Below, piece by piece: positions 1 to 9,989 of a stretch of DNA of 64,000 nt. The first letter of the stretch is position 1; each line of letters opens with the position of its first letter. A model generated the notes under the pieces. It ran no database searches. It had not been told where the DNA came from and worked only from the letters and a program-made list of their open reading frames with translations. The position numbers were made by a program, and so were the translations under genes. The DNA comes from Candidatus Poribacteria bacterium. GTDB taxonomy: Bacteria > Poribacteria > WGA-4E > JAJDTR01. The DNA lies in assembly GCA_028820655.1 (NCBI GenBank), contig JAPPIK010000005.1, forward strand, positions 16,916 to 80,915, written 5' to 3'.

Positions 1-35
1 CTTTTGGGTAAAGTCCTTTGTAAGGTTCAACACGG

Positions 36-1643
36 TCAATCCATCAATTGATCCGCCAGACATCGTGGATTGAGTTTCTCCCCCGTTGCATTAACGAGCA
101 ATTCTTTCCAATGTACACTCCTGCCCGGTTTGAAGACCTTTTCGCGCAGATATTCACCGACACGCTCTTGGTTGACATATCCCGTCTTTTCGACTCCGGC
201 GCCACCCAATACGCAACGATCAATGGTATGCTGTAATTGAGAGGCGACTATCTCTCCCAACAGATAATTGTGGTAGTAGACCGGTGCCGTCGCAATGTGA
301 ATCTTGGCTGCCCAGTCAGGTGCATCCCGACCATCTGGACGGGTCAGAAATTGAAAGCGCTCGACCAAATCCCACCATATTTTATTCAGGTTTTGATCTG
401 GATTGCGGTAGAACTCACGTTCAAAGCAGATCATCACCATCGCCCACCGGATAAAGATGAGCATCCGCAAACGAAATGTTTCGTCCATTTCAGCCGAAAT
501 TAGTTGCTTCAGGTGAGCCGGAAGACCGATCATACGATCCAACCATTCCGCATTGTGAGCCAGGCGTCCCAAAAGCATTGCCGTTCCCTCCGTAATGATC
601 AAGTGCGCAGGAGTCCGCAGCGTGAATGGAAGTGCCCTGTCTAATTCCCTGTCGTAAACTGCATGCCCATACTCGTGAAGCACCGTTTCCATCCACTTTG
701 CAGTTGGTCTGATATTCGCGAGCACACGTACATCACCCAGTCGATCAATGTGAATACAAAACGCATGCTGATTCTTGCCGCCTCGCTCGTAAAGATCGCT
801 ATTTTCGACAAGATCATCGATGGGCAACTTGATACCTTGAAAGAAAACCTCTGCAACTTCCACTATGTCTATGTCGGCGAACAGTTCATCAAAATTGACC
901 TCGCCGACATGGGGCGCTTCTTGAAAGAAAACATCTGAATAATGCCAAGGACGAAGTGCCTCTACGTCGATGTCAAATCGCCTCGCGAGGTTATTGTCTA
1001 GTTTTAATTTAATCTTGGAATAGGGCTCGTTAGTTAAGGCTTCCATCTGGCTGACTGTTTCCAAGAGTTCTTCGGAGTCAATCTCGTGAAGCGTCAGCGA
1101 CATCTGATAGTAATCCTCGAACCCGACCGCTTGTGCTGATTCGTTTCGCAAGCGGGCTAGTTTAATGAGGTCCGCTGCAACTCTGTGTCCAATCTGCTTG
1201 CTAGCTTCCCACACAATTCGCCTTCTTTTCTGGTCGATTTCCGACTTCAATACATCGCGGATAGCGTTGTCATTCATCTCTACTCCACCAACGACCGCGC
1301 GATGTGTAGTAAAGATCTGTTCAATCGCGGTCTGCTGCCTGACAAGCTCCTTGATTGCCTCTGAAGGTAGTTGCTCCGATGTAAATTCCAAGAGCAACAA
1401 CTGTAATTGCCGTGACAATTGACTAGGCACATTTTGGGATTCTGCATGGAATGCCTTCAACTCCTCGAATCGGTCGTGGTCGGCGAAAATGAGACGATAT
1501 TCTGTTTCTAGTTGCTCAACCCTTTGAGTTGCTTCATACGATCCCGTTATACTCGCCTCCCAATATGCTTCAGCCAAACGCCCGGCGAGGGGCTCGACGA
1601 CTGCCGTAAGGTCATCAACAAACCGCTGTATTTTTGATTCCAT
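36..1643 (-). CDS. M2/M3-like zinc metallopeptidase
   Basis: A 535-aa protein with the gluzincin signature HEYGH at residues 323-327 and a downstream TEG (351-353) whose Glu is the likely third zinc ligand. The mostly helical N-terminal half and overall length resemble peptidyl-dipeptidase/oligopeptidase families M2 and M3, which cleave short peptides. No signal peptide is seen, so it is probably cytosolic. The start is chosen from a good Shine-Dalgarno (GGAGG) nine bases before the ATG at 1643. It is separated from the upstream dcw operon by a terminator at 1721-1770, so it probably has its own promoter. Family placement between M2 and M3 is uncertain; a zinc peptidase is well supported. Confidence 0.85.
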   Translation of the reverse strand: MESKIQRFVDDLTAVVEPLAGRLAEAYWEASITGSYEATQRVEQLETEYRLIFADHDRFEELKAFHAESQNVPSQLSRQLQLLLLEFTSEQLPSEAIKELVRQQTAIEQIFTTHRAVVGGVEMNDNAIRDVLKSEIDQKRRRIVWEASKQIGHRVAADLIKLARLRNESAQAVGFEDYYQMSLTLHEIDSEELLETVSQMEALTNEPYSKIKLKLDNNLARRFDIDVEALRPWHYSDVFFQEAPHVGEVNFDELFADIDIVEVAEVFFQGIKLPIDDLVENSDLYERGGKNQHAFCIHIDRLGDVRVLANIRPTAKWMETVLHEYGHAVYDRELDRALPFTLRTPAHLIITEGTAMLLGRLAHNAEWLDRMIGLPAHLKQLISAEMDETFRLRMLIFIRWAMVMICFEREFYRNPDQNLNKIWWDLVERFQFLTRPDGRDAPDWAAKIHIATAPVYYHNYLLGEIVASQLQHTIDRCVLGGAGVEKTGYVNQERVGEYLREKVFKPGRSVHWKELLVNATGEKLNPRCLADQLMD

Positions 1644-1720
1644 GAATTACTCCTCCGAACTTAGCGTCACACACGACGTTCAAGCTGCTGAAGGCCCATC
1701 GGTCACTCGGGTGAAGAGAA

Positions 1721-1770
1721 GAAAAAAGGCGCTCTTAAAGGGTTGGGATGACCTGCCTTAAGAACGCCTT
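1721..1770 (-). terminator. Rho-independent terminator closing the dcw operon
   Basis: A near-perfect inverted repeat (1726-1741 with 1756-1770, stem AAGGCG.TCTTAA.GG) is followed in the minus direction by a run of six or more T. It lies downstream of the radical SAM gene and upstream of the peptidase gene, so it ends transcription of the long minus-strand division/cell-wall cluster. Confidence 0.8.
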
Positions 1771-1906
1771 ATTGATTCCGATAATGTAACTCTTATTTTA
1801 GCAAGCTAGATGAATGACACCGATTGGTGCTCCCAAATTCACCACCCAATTGGGAATATTCAGCCACTTGGCTGGTAGAATACGGAGGCTTCTGCGACTT
1901 CATGGA

Positions 1907-3649
1907 TTAGCATGCGCCACATTTCTTGCAAACAGTCGTGTCACATTGTCCGGTCATAAATCCTTGGGTTTGTTTCTTAAACTCGTGACTAAGGTATTCA
2001 GGTTTTACATTTAGATCAAGGTGATCCCAAGGGTGGACCTCAGTGAGGGAACGTGGTCTAAGCGCATAGAAATCAGGATCAATCTGATGTTTCTTAAACG
2101 CATGCTTCCATGGCACCCCCCGCGAAAGATCAAGAATGACTTTGCCGAGCCGCCGATCTCCGCGCGCAAAAACTGCTTCCTGATAAGCTAAACGAGCACT
2201 TGCGGACGATACCTTTAATCCTCCAATGCTGTTGATTTCCCGCTTCAGAAAATCCAGTTTGCGAGCAATCGTCTTCGGGTCCTCCATCGCCACCCACTGG
2301 AACGGCGTGTGGGGCTTGGGAACCATTGGAGATATAGTGAAACTAATCCGTCCCATTCGTCCCGTTGACTTAGCGTACGGCAAAAGAATGGTTCGCATCG
2401 TTTTTGCCATATCGGCGATGGCCTCTACATCGGCCGCGGTCTCATAAGGCACTCCAATGAGGAAGTACAATCGCAAATTGAGAATGTCTCGCTTCAAGGC
2501 TTCTTCAAACACATAATATAGACGTTCACGCGGAATCGCCTTGTTTACGACGTTTTGTAGATTCTCAGTTGCCACCTCCGGTGCAATAGTTATAGTGCCC
2601 TGTTCGCTCTCAGCAAGTGCATCAAGCAACGGAGGACGAACAGTTTCCGCCCTCAACGAGGCACACGATATTCGGAATCCTTTATCCACGAGTCCAGTGG
2701 CAATCTCATCAATCTGAGGATGATCCGAGATTGAGGCGCCAACTAAACCGATTCGATCGGTTATGCCACGCGCCATCTCAGCAAGCTTCAATGTGTGTTC
2801 GACAGAACGGTGCCTAGGCCATCGGCGGGCATAATCGGCGACGCAGAAGCGGCACTGCCGACCACAGCCGCGCACAATTTCAATCAGGTGGGCATTGGAG
2901 AATTCTGTGTTAGGTGTGTGGATTTGGGTGCAGGTTTCAACATCATCAAGATTTGCAACAGCGCTCGATCGAATTGTTTCGGGCGCACAAGCCTCGGTGC
3001 TCGCGCGTTTTATCGTCCCATCATCATCATCATAATCAACATTGTAAAAATTGGGAACGTAGAAGCCAGGAATTGTAGCGAGGGAACGTAGAAGGTTTGT
3101 CTTACTGTCGTTGTTCTTGCTGCCTTCACTAATGCAATCTATCAAGCGATGGATAGTGATTTCCGCTTCGCCGACGACAAAAACGTCAACAAAATCGGCG
3201 ATGGGTTCCGGATTATACGCGATGTTGATGCCTCCCGCGATAATCAGCGGATCTTCATCCGTCCGATCGGAAGCTAACGGAGGTATATTTGCTAATTCCA
3301 ATGTTAGCGGTATGTTGACGTAATCCGATTCAAACGAAACAGAGAAGCCTAGTAGATTGAACTGATTAAGCGGGGTCTGAGTTTCAAATGAGAAGAGCGG
3401 GGTTCGATCCTTACGGAGATGTGCAAGTATCTGCGGTGGTGGTAAGAAGGCACGCTCACAGGAAGTGTCGTCGCGCCGGTTGAGCGTAGAATAGATGACC
3501 TGGACGCCAAGACTTGACATCCCAAGTTCATAAGTACCCGGGTAAACCAATACAGAACGAATGCTCTTCCGAAAATTGTGGTGGGGGCGGTGCTCCTGAC
3601 TCAGCAGATCCGCGTACGTCTGGCGGAGATTTGGTTTCATTCTGCCCAC
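1907..3649 (-). CDS. B12-binding radical SAM protein (TIGR03960-like)
   Basis: A 580-aa protein with a cobalamin-binding-like N-terminal half and a radical SAM core, shown by the CxxxCxxC cluster in GCGRQCRFC. A Cys-rich tail ends CDTTVCKKCGAC and may bind another metal centre. Its architecture matches the family often annotated as TIGR03960 B12-binding radical SAM proteins, whose reaction is unknown to me. It starts at GTG 3649, three bases after the ftsZ stop; an in-frame ATG at 3640 is an equally possible start. The tight spacing implies co-transcription with ftsZ, and the terminator at 1721-1770 follows it. Confidence 0.85.
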   Translation of the reverse strand: MGRMKPNLRQTYADLLSQEHRPHHNFRKSIRSVLVYPGTYELGMSSLGVQVIYSTLNRRDDTSCERAFLPPPQILAHLRKDRTPLFSFETQTPLNQFNLLGFSVSFESDYVNIPLTLELANIPPLASDRTDEDPLIIAGGINIAYNPEPIADFVDVFVVGEAEITIHRLIDCISEGSKNNDSKTNLLRSLATIPGFYVPNFYNVDYDDDDGTIKRASTEACAPETIRSSAVANLDDVETCTQIHTPNTEFSNAHLIEIVRGCGRQCRFCVADYARRWPRHRSVEHTLKLAEMARGITDRIGLVGASISDHPQIDEIATGLVDKGFRISCASLRAETVRPPLLDALAESEQGTITIAPEVATENLQNVVNKAIPRERLYYVFEEALKRDILNLRLYFLIGVPYETAADVEAIADMAKTMRTILLPYAKSTGRMGRISFTISPMVPKPHTPFQWVAMEDPKTIARKLDFLKREINSIGGLKVSSASARLAYQEAVFARGDRRLGKVILDLSRGVPWKHAFKKHQIDPDFYALRPRSLTEVHPWDHLDLNVKPEYLSHEFKKQTQGFMTGQCDTTVCKKCGAC

Positions 3650-3652
3650 TAT

Positions 3653-4879
3653 CTACTTCTTGTCCTTCGGATTTCGGACGCGGAGAAACGCCGGAATGTC
3701 AAGCACTTCGTCTGGATTCTCGTTCGAGTTACGCTGTGGAAAATCTTTCGATTGCGGTGGTTCGGTGCCGGGGCGCGGAGTAGATTCCGTGAAAGAACCT
3801 GATTGCTGTCTCGACGACTGAAAATTCTGACGGCTCGGACGGTTGCTGGGAGGAGCGGAAGAATAATCACGATTAAAGAGGTCGTCCATGGGGCCTGTCG
3901 CACCAGGCCGTGATGCTTCATGATAACTGTTGAATCCGGTCGCAATTACAGTAACACGTAACATTTCTTGGAGTTCCTCATTGTATGCAAGCCCGAAGAT
4001 TACCTGTTCAGTTTCAGAGGCGTCTTTAATCACTGCCATTGCTTCCTCTAGTTCTTGCATCGTCATGTCGGGAGGACCAATGATATTTACGATGATTCCG
4101 GTGGCTCCCTTGATAGATCCTTCCTCGAGCAACGGGGAAGAAATGGCCTCCTGTGCCGCGAGTTCTGCGCGATTGTCGCCCGATGCAGTACCGATCCCCA
4201 TAAGTGCACCGCCTGCATTGGACATGATTGTCTTTACATCAGCGAAATCCAGATTGATTTCTCCCGGGACCGTAATAAGATCAGATATGCTCTGAACACC
4301 GTGGTGTAAGATTTGATCGCCCATACGAAACGCCATGCGAATAGGCAATTTTCGATCAACAACATCAATGAGACGTTGATTTGGAATAACAATAACGGAA
4401 TCGGCATTCTCGCGAAGGTTCTCTAAGCCGGATTCTGCCTGATCAGCGCGCCGCCTACCTTCGAAATCAAAAGGCCGAGTCACGACGGCGATCGTCAAGG
4501 CTGTGCTTTCTTTGGAAAGAGCGGCGATGATTGGAGCCGCGCCTGTGCCGGTACCGCCTCCCATCCCGGCCGTTACGAAAACCATGTCTGCTCCCTCTAC
4601 GACACCTTGAAGTCGCTCCCGGTCCTCTTCAGCGGCTTTCTTGCCAATCTCGGGATCCGCCCCGGCACCTAGCCCGCCCGTCATATTCTGGCCGATTGGA
4701 ATTCTCGTGGCATTCGGACATGCTTGAAGCGCTTGGTGGTCGGTATTAACGACATAGAACTCAACACCCGCCATGGCTTGCTCAATCATGCGTTTGACCG
4801 CATTACTTCCGCCACCGCCGACTCCGATGACTTTAATCTTTGCAAGCGCTTCAAAATCCTCCTGTTCAAATTCAATCAT
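3653..4879 (-). CDS. ftsZ: Cell division GTPase FtsZ
   Basis: Tubulin-like GTPase that polymerises into the Z ring. The sequence shows the N-terminal GGGGSNAV loop, the tubulin signature [10 protein letters not shown], a variable Ser/Pro/Gln-rich linker, and the conserved C-terminal peptide core DIPAFLR that binds FtsA. The ATG at 4879 (MIEFEQED) is preferred, giving 408 aa; the frame also opens at a TTG at 4906, which would add nine residues but has no well-placed ribosome site. A promoter lies about 100-130 bases upstream (4985-5013), so ftsZ can be expressed independently of ftsA. Last classical gene of the dcw cluster. Confidence 0.97.
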   Translation of the reverse strand: MIEFEQEDFEALAKIKVIGVGGGGSNAVKRMIEQAMAGVEFYVVNTDHQALQACPNATRIPIGQNMTGGLGAGADPEIGKKAAEEDRERLQGVVEGADMVFVTAGMGGGTGTGAAPIIAALSKESTALTIAVVTRPFDFEGRRRADQAESGLENLRENADSVIVIPNQRLIDVVDRKLPIRMAFRMGDQILHHGVQSISDLITVPGEINLDFADVKTIMSNAGGALMGIGTASGDNRAELAAQEAISSPLLEEGSIKGATGIIVNIIGPPDMTMQELEEAMAVIKDASETEQVIFGLAYNEELQEMLRVTVIATGFNSYHEASRPGATGPMDDLFNRDYSSAPPSNRPSRQNFQSSRQQSGSFTESTPRPGTEPPQSKDFPQRNSNENPDEVLDIPAFLRVRNPKDKK

Positions 4880-4984
4880 AATTAGCTTCAGTTGCAAGTG
4901 TGGCAAACTAGCAACCTAATTTCCTCCTTCGCGTTAGGACATAAGCTAATACAGAGTTCTTCATCTTTGCATCGCCCATGGCAG

Positions 4985-5013
4985 ATTATAATGTACTTTA
5001 CAACTGAAGTCAA
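4985..5013 (-). promoter_or_regulatory. Sigma-70-type promoter for ftsZ
   Basis: Minus strand: -35 TTGACT (5008-5013), 17-bp spacer, -10 TATAAT (4985-4990). It sits in the 418-bp ftsA-ftsZ gap, otherwise empty of recognisable genes, and would start a leader of about 100 nt before ftsZ. Confidence 0.7.
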
Positions 5014-5297
5014 CGTTTTTTTCAAAACCGCACTCCTTGACGTGCGTTTCAACATGTTTCCCCACAATCTTGAGCACGTTATTCTCTTTCGCGAGTATCC
5101 TAATTCAAAAATGGGGCATGAAACCGATATCCCATTGTTTGAGTTAACACAGTCCCAATCGGATAGGATTTCCCCAAAAAAAGTCTCTCTCAAACACGGC
5201 CTTGGCCGCTCAAAGACGATTAAGCCATCGTTACGATAGACCAACTCAAGTCCAAAGATTGACAATTCAGTCGACAAGTGGCAGATTCGACATCGAT

Positions 5298-6539
5298 TTA
5301 AAAATAGTCTCGAAACCAATCCTTCATCCGCTTGAGAACTTGCTCGAAAAGATTGTTCCCCTTGATGAATGTTCGTTGTGGTTTCTTGTGGCGTAGCATA
5401 GCACCGTAAAGAACCAGACCAACACCCGTTGCGTAGATTGGACTATGGACACGGTCAGTTAAGCCCTTTAACGGCGTCGGATAGCCGACTCTTACAGGAT
5501 ACGGGAAACTTTTCTCCGATAGTTCGATGAGGCCATCAAGCAACGACGTGCCGCCAGTCAGCACAACGCCTCCCGGGGTCACCAGTTTGCTCCTAGTAAT
5601 CTCGTTTGCAATCAGTGTTAAGACCTCCTCCATTCGACACTGGATGATCTCGACAAGATCTCGTCTTTGATGAAATCGCGGTCGACGTGCACCGCCTACC
5701 GTCGAGATTTGAATAGTGTCATTCAAATCCACCAAATCCATTGAGGCGCTCCCCTTATGCAGCTTTAGTCGGTCTGCCTCTTGAGGTGTTATTCTCAATA
5801 CCTGCGCGATGTCGTTTGTCACATGGTCGCCACCAATTGAAAGTACGGCAGTGTGATGGAGCGCATCCTCTTTGTAGATGACTACATCCGTGGTCCCACC
5901 TCCCATGTCAGCGAGAACAACACCTACCTCGCGCTCATCGTGAGTCAATACAGATTCAGCGGAGGCTATGGGCTCCAAGACAATGTTCTCCACGGAAAGC
6001 CCTGCTTTAAACACGCTATTGAGAAGATTCTGAGCCGCGGCGACAGCGCCCGTGACGATATGGACATAGACTTCAAGGCGAACACCTGACATTCCAATTG
6101 GATCCTTGATGCCATCTTGATTGTCAACCGCATATCCTTGAGGAATAATGTGTAAGACTTCGCGTTCAACCGGAATCGAGACGGCTTGAGCAGCTCGAAT
6201 AGCCCGGTCTACATCTGCTTGATTTATTTCGTGTCCTTCGCCCGCCACCGCGACCACTCCAGGCGAAGTTTGTCCACTAATGTGGCCTCCAGCAATTCCG
6301 ACATAAGCTGACCCAATCTCCACGCCTGCCATTAGTTCAGCCGCTTCAACGGCCTGACGAATTGCGGCAGTAGTGAGGTCGATGTCGACGACGACACCTT
6401 TGCGCAAGCCATCAGATGGTGCGGTTCCCACACCAATTATTTCTATCTTTTCAGGATCGTTTTGCCATGTGTTGCCAATAATAACAGCAATCTTGCTAGT
6501 ACCAATATCCAAACCAACAACAATATCCTCTTTAGGCAT
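5298..6539 (-). CDS. ftsA: Cell division protein FtsA
   Basis: A 413-aa actin-fold ATPase that tethers FtsZ to the membrane. Visible motifs are the phosphate-1 loop GLDIGTSKIAVIIG near the N-terminus, the phosphate-2 loop LADMGGGTTDVVIY, and an adenosine motif LTGGTSLLDGL. The last residues (LKRMKDWFRDYF) form a plausible amphipathic membrane-targeting helix. The ATG at 6539 follows a strong GGGAGGAGG Shine-Dalgarno. The upstream 889-bp gap replaces the position where ftsQ is usually found, and a 418-bp gap separates it from ftsZ. Confidence 0.97.
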   Translation of the reverse strand: MPKEDIVVGLDIGTSKIAVIIGNTWQNDPEKIEIIGVGTAPSDGLRKGVVVDIDLTTAAIRQAVEAAELMAGVEIGSAYVGIAGGHISGQTSPGVVAVAGEGHEINQADVDRAIRAAQAVSIPVEREVLHIIPQGYAVDNQDGIKDPIGMSGVRLEVYVHIVTGAVAAAQNLLNSVFKAGLSVENIVLEPIASAESVLTHDEREVGVVLADMGGGTTDVVIYKEDALHHTAVLSIGGDHVTNDIAQVLRITPQEADRLKLHKGSASMDLVDLNDTIQISTVGGARRPRFHQRRDLVEIIQCRMEEVLTLIANEITRSKLVTPGGVVLTGGTSLLDGLIELSEKSFPYPVRVGYPTPLKGLTDRVHSPIYATGVGLVLYGAMLRHKKPQRTFIKGNNLFEQVLKRMKDWFRDYF

Positions 6540-7428
6540 TCATACCCCTCCTCCCTCACAGATAGTGTGACTATTTTGGCAAGCCGCAAGATTCCATTTG
6601 GCTTTTGCTTTACGTATCTTGCACAGTTTAACACATATATGGTCCAAGCGACTATGCCAAAGCGTTCGCAGACGTTGTTTTGAGGTATTAATCCCAATTA
6701 TTGGGCTGATTAACAATATAGTATATCAAACATTTCGCTATGTGTACAACAATAATTCGTGACCTTCTTATATAATCACTTTATGGAGTTCTTCATTTTT
6801 TACAATTGTGGAAATTTTGTACACCCGCGATATGCACAGAACATGATGTAGTTCATCAAGTGGACCTACAGCGATCGCGAAAGAGATTTCCTCCCGATTG
6901 CGATCTCCCGCCGCAATCAATATGAACTTTTATAGGTGGTGCGCAAAAATGGCGGGGGTACAAGCGAATTACCAAAGATCAAAATCTAAGGGTCTTTGTT
7001 GAAATGACAATGAGTCACTTCAACCGCAAGGATGCCCCGCCTACGACAGAACACAATTTGATAATCTTGCAAGTGTCTGCGCTTAAGTTTGGAAAGCGGA
7101 TTGAGAGATTGGTGGTATTTCTCGTTACTTAAGCATGGGTTGGAGACGGCACTGCGGAGATCTGCGGCGTTCGAACCGACTTTCCGCAAATTAACAGATG
7201 ATCAGATTCGGTGTCGCATCATAATTACAGCATACTTGCTACGCAATTAATCACTAAAAGGTATGAACGACGGTGACGAATCACATAAAACGGCACTCGA
7301 CAATTAGAAAAAACAGCTTACCATACATATAGAATCTTTCTGTCCGGTTATTCGGGCGGTTGCCAATCGAGATGCCCATTTCGCGTGCTTGACCGTACGA
7401 GCGTGTCTCAACATGCATGATCGCCATT
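6540..7428. other. 889-bp gap where ftsQ would be expected
   Basis: No convincing gene on either strand; all minus-strand frames are broken by stops. Directly after the murC stop, a short open stretch starts with ATG at 7427 (beginning MAIMHVETRSYGQ) and runs about 48 codons with a short hydrophobic patch, and a 67-codon stretch lies at 6986-7189. Neither resembles FtsQ clearly. The size and place would fit a decayed or highly diverged ftsQ (normally about 250 codons), but I cannot show this. The 3' end carries the ftsA ribosome site. Confidence 0.5.
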
Positions 7429-8790
7429 CTATTGAAGCCTTCTCAATAGCTCTCGACCAACTTGCCAGATGTCACCCGCCCCGACAGTAACTACAATATC
7501 GTTTGGTCGAATTTCGGGCATTAGTGCATCTACGATTTGACCTTTATCGGGGATGTAAATTACGTGCCGGTGCCCACGCGCTTTAATGGCATTTGCTAAG
7601 TTCTCACCCGTAACACCTTCAATGGGTGTCTCGCCTGCACCATATATTGAGGTTACAATCAATACATCTGTGTTGCAGAAGGATTTGGAGAATTCCTCTG
7701 CAAGATGCCTCACGCGTTGGTAACGATGGGGCTGGAATACCGCGACTACACGACGATTGTAGCTCTCCTTCACCGCGCGGAACACGGCTTGAAGCTTGGC
7801 AGGATTGTGTGCATAATCATCGACGACAATAATGTCTTGCTCATTCCCAATTATCTCAAATCGGCGATGGATTCCCTGGAAAGACTCTAACGCACCTTGA
7901 ATGTGACTGAATGGAATGTCCAATTCAATCCCGACGCCAATTGCCGCAAGTGAATTGGAGATATTGTGATTCCCTGGCATCTTGAGATGCAGTTCACCCA
8001 ATACCTCACCTCTAAACTTTACTTGATACCAAGAGGTAGGACCTTTCACTCGAATTTTTTCGGCCATTAAATCGGCGCGGGTATTGATGCCATACGTTAT
8101 GTAGCGCCTCTCAACTTTAGGGAGCAATTGCTGTATGTTTTCTTGGTCAATACATAGCACCGAAGTCCCGAAAAACGGTACTTTGTTGATGAATTTCAAA
8201 AACGTCTGACCGATTTCTTCAATACTGTTGTAATAATCCAGGTGATCGGCATCAACCGAGGTAACAACCGCGACTGTTGGAAAGAATTTTTCAAGGGACC
8301 CGTAAGCTTCGTCGGCCTCAACCACCATGACTTCTCCCTGTCCAATTCGGGCGTGGCTTCCGAGGCTTACAAGCTTTCCACCGACGACAACGGTGGGATC
8401 AAGTTTGTCAAGAACGGCAGCTGTCATAGCGGTTGTTGTGGTTTTTCCGTGTGTTCCGCTAACTGCCACACTGAATTTCATTCTCATAATTTCTGCCAGC
8501 ATCTCGGCCCCGCGGATTACCGGAATCTGGCGTGCTTTCGCGGCGAGTATTTCAGGATTGTCAAAAGGAATCGCCGGAGACATGACAACCACATCCGCGT
8601 CCGTCACTTGGCGATCCTGATGACCATGGTATACAGTCGCACCGAGTTTAATCAACTGTTCGGTGATTTCGGTGCGGCTCATGTCTGACCCTGACACGTG
8701 AAAGCCGAGACTTAGTAGGATTTCGCTAATGCCGCTGAGTCCCGCACCGCCAATTCCAATGATGTGAACGTGACGTGTTTTTCCGAACAT
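7429..8790 (-). CDS. murC: UDP-N-acetylmuramate--L-alanine ligase MurC
   Basis: ATP-dependent ligase that adds L-Ala to UDP-MurNAc in the cytoplasm. The 453-aa sequence starts with the Rossmann motif GIGGAGLSG (12-20), has the ATP loop GTHGKTTTT (112-120) and the Mur-ligase C-domain motif DDYAHNP. Length is normal. It lies 33 bp downstream of murG. In many clusters murC is followed by murB, ddl and ftsQ; here it is followed by a non-coding gap. Confidence 0.97.
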   Translation of the reverse strand: MFGKTRHVHIIGIGGAGLSGISEILLSLGFHVSGSDMSRTEITEQLIKLGATVYHGHQDRQVTDADVVVMSPAIPFDNPEILAAKARQIPVIRGAEMLAEIMRMKFSVAVSGTHGKTTTTAMTAAVLDKLDPTVVVGGKLVSLGSHARIGQGEVMVVEADEAYGSLEKFFPTVAVVTSVDADHLDYYNSIEEIGQTFLKFINKVPFFGTSVLCIDQENIQQLLPKVERRYITYGINTRADLMAEKIRVKGPTSWYQVKFRGEVLGELHLKMPGNHNISNSLAAIGVGIELDIPFSHIQGALESFQGIHRRFEIIGNEQDIIVVDDYAHNPAKLQAVFRAVKESYNRRVVAVFQPHRYQRVRHLAEEFSKSFCNTDVLIVTSIYGAGETPIEGVTGENLANAIKARGHRHVIYIPDKGQIVDALMPEIRPNDIVVTVGAGDIWQVGRELLRRLQ

Positions 8791-8823
8791 ACGAGTAGTC
8801 CGCTTATCAACCCCTGCTGAAAT

Positions 8824-9945
8824 TCATGAAATTTTTGCCTTGAGCCCCTTATGCGCTAGAGACAATATAAATTTAGCAATTTCTTCGCTGGCATGTGGAT
8901 TTCCAAATTTGCGGCTAGCATCCGACATTTGTTTCTGTTTATTTGGGTTTCCAATAATACCTGTAATCTGTTCCGCAAGGAGTTGGCCAGTCAGCGTTTG
9001 TTGATTCACAACCACACCCGCACCACTTTTGGACACAACCTGCGCATTTAGCTCCTGATTATTTCCAGGGGTAGAAGGCAACGGGATGAAGATGGCGGGA
9101 AGTCCACACGCAGTAATCTCGGAGATAGTCATCCCACCCGCCCGACAAACCATCAAATCCGAAATGCTGTAGATTTCACCGATTGGATCAAAATAGGGCT
9201 GCACAACATGCTTCATCGGTGATCCATCATAATGCCCTTTCACCTGTTGTAGGTCTGTTTCGCCTGTTTGATGAACTAGCTGCAGGTGTTTATGTAGATG
9301 TGCCAATTCAGGTAACATTTTGATTACAATTTGATTGATTGCATTTGCTCCTTGGCTACCACCCATGACGAAGATTGTCTTCCGGTCTGGATCTAAACCT
9401 AGTTTCTTGTAAGTTTCCGGAGAACGTGTAAAAGATACAATCTGCGGACGAATTGGATTTCCAGTGATTTTTACGATGTCAGCCGACAAACCGTTTGCGG
9501 CCGAAGGAAACGCTAAATACGCCATCGTTGCCCAACGTGCCAAGATCCGATTCGTCAGTCCGGCAGACGCATTCTGCTCTTGTATCGCAGTTGGTATGCC
9601 TAACCTCGAAGCTGCAAAGAGCACCGGGCCAGAGACATATCCCCCTGTCCCAACGACAACACTTGGTTTCAGCCTGCCAATGAACTGCAAGGATTGAGCG
9701 AAACCACGACACGCCTTTCCAATGACCGAAAACCATTTCCAGGTCAGTTTTCTCGGAAAACCGGCTACTGAAATTGGCAAAAACCGGAAACCGTGTTGGG
9801 GAACAATTTTTGACTCAAGACGATCTGCGCCGCCGATGAAGCAAATCCCAATATCCGGTTCAATCTTCACAATTGCTTGAGCCAGTCCGACCGCCGGATA
9901 GATGTGACCACCTGTTCCACCGCCGGATATCACAATTAGCGGCAC
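8824..9945 (-). CDS. murG: Lipid II synthase MurG
   Basis: Undecaprenyl-diphospho-MurNAc-pentapeptide GlcNAc transferase, 373 aa, acting at the inner face of the membrane. The N-terminal glycine-rich SGGGTGGHIYPAVGLAQ and the GT-B donor motif around GGSQGANAIN are clear, as is the C-terminal LPSTPGNNQELNA. It is located between ftsW and murC, the usual order, and probably part of one transcript. Confidence 0.97.
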   Translation of the reverse strand: MPLIVISGGGTGGHIYPAVGLAQAIVKIEPDIGICFIGGADRLESKIVPQHGFRFLPISVAGFPRKLTWKWFSVIGKACRGFAQSLQFIGRLKPSVVVGTGGYVSGPVLFAASRLGIPTAIQEQNASAGLTNRILARWATMAYLAFPSAANGLSADIVKITGNPIRPQIVSFTRSPETYKKLGLDPDRKTIFVMGGSQGANAINQIVIKMLPELAHLHKHLQLVHQTGETDLQQVKGHYDGSPMKHVVQPYFDPIGEIYSISDLMVCRAGGMTISEITACGLPAIFIPLPSTPGNNQELNAQVVSKSGAGVVVNQQTLTGQLLAEQITGIIGNPNKQKQMSDASRKFGNPHASEEIAKFILSLAHKGLKAKIS

Positions 9946-9989
9946 GGCTTCTCCTATTCGTTCGCGTTCTGGTGGGTAAATCGGTGCCG

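Noticed and set aside
4888..5319. 143-codon minus-strand frame between ftsA and ftsZ
   Set aside because: Composition is unlike a protein, it overlaps the end of ftsA, and a consensus ftsZ promoter lies inside it.
6986..7189. 67-codon minus-strand frame as an FtsQ remnant
   Set aside because: No POTRA-like pattern or membrane helix can be seen; kept only as a possibility in the gap description.
8242..8688. 148-codon plus-strand frame inside murC
   Set aside because: Antisense shadow of a highly conserved gene.
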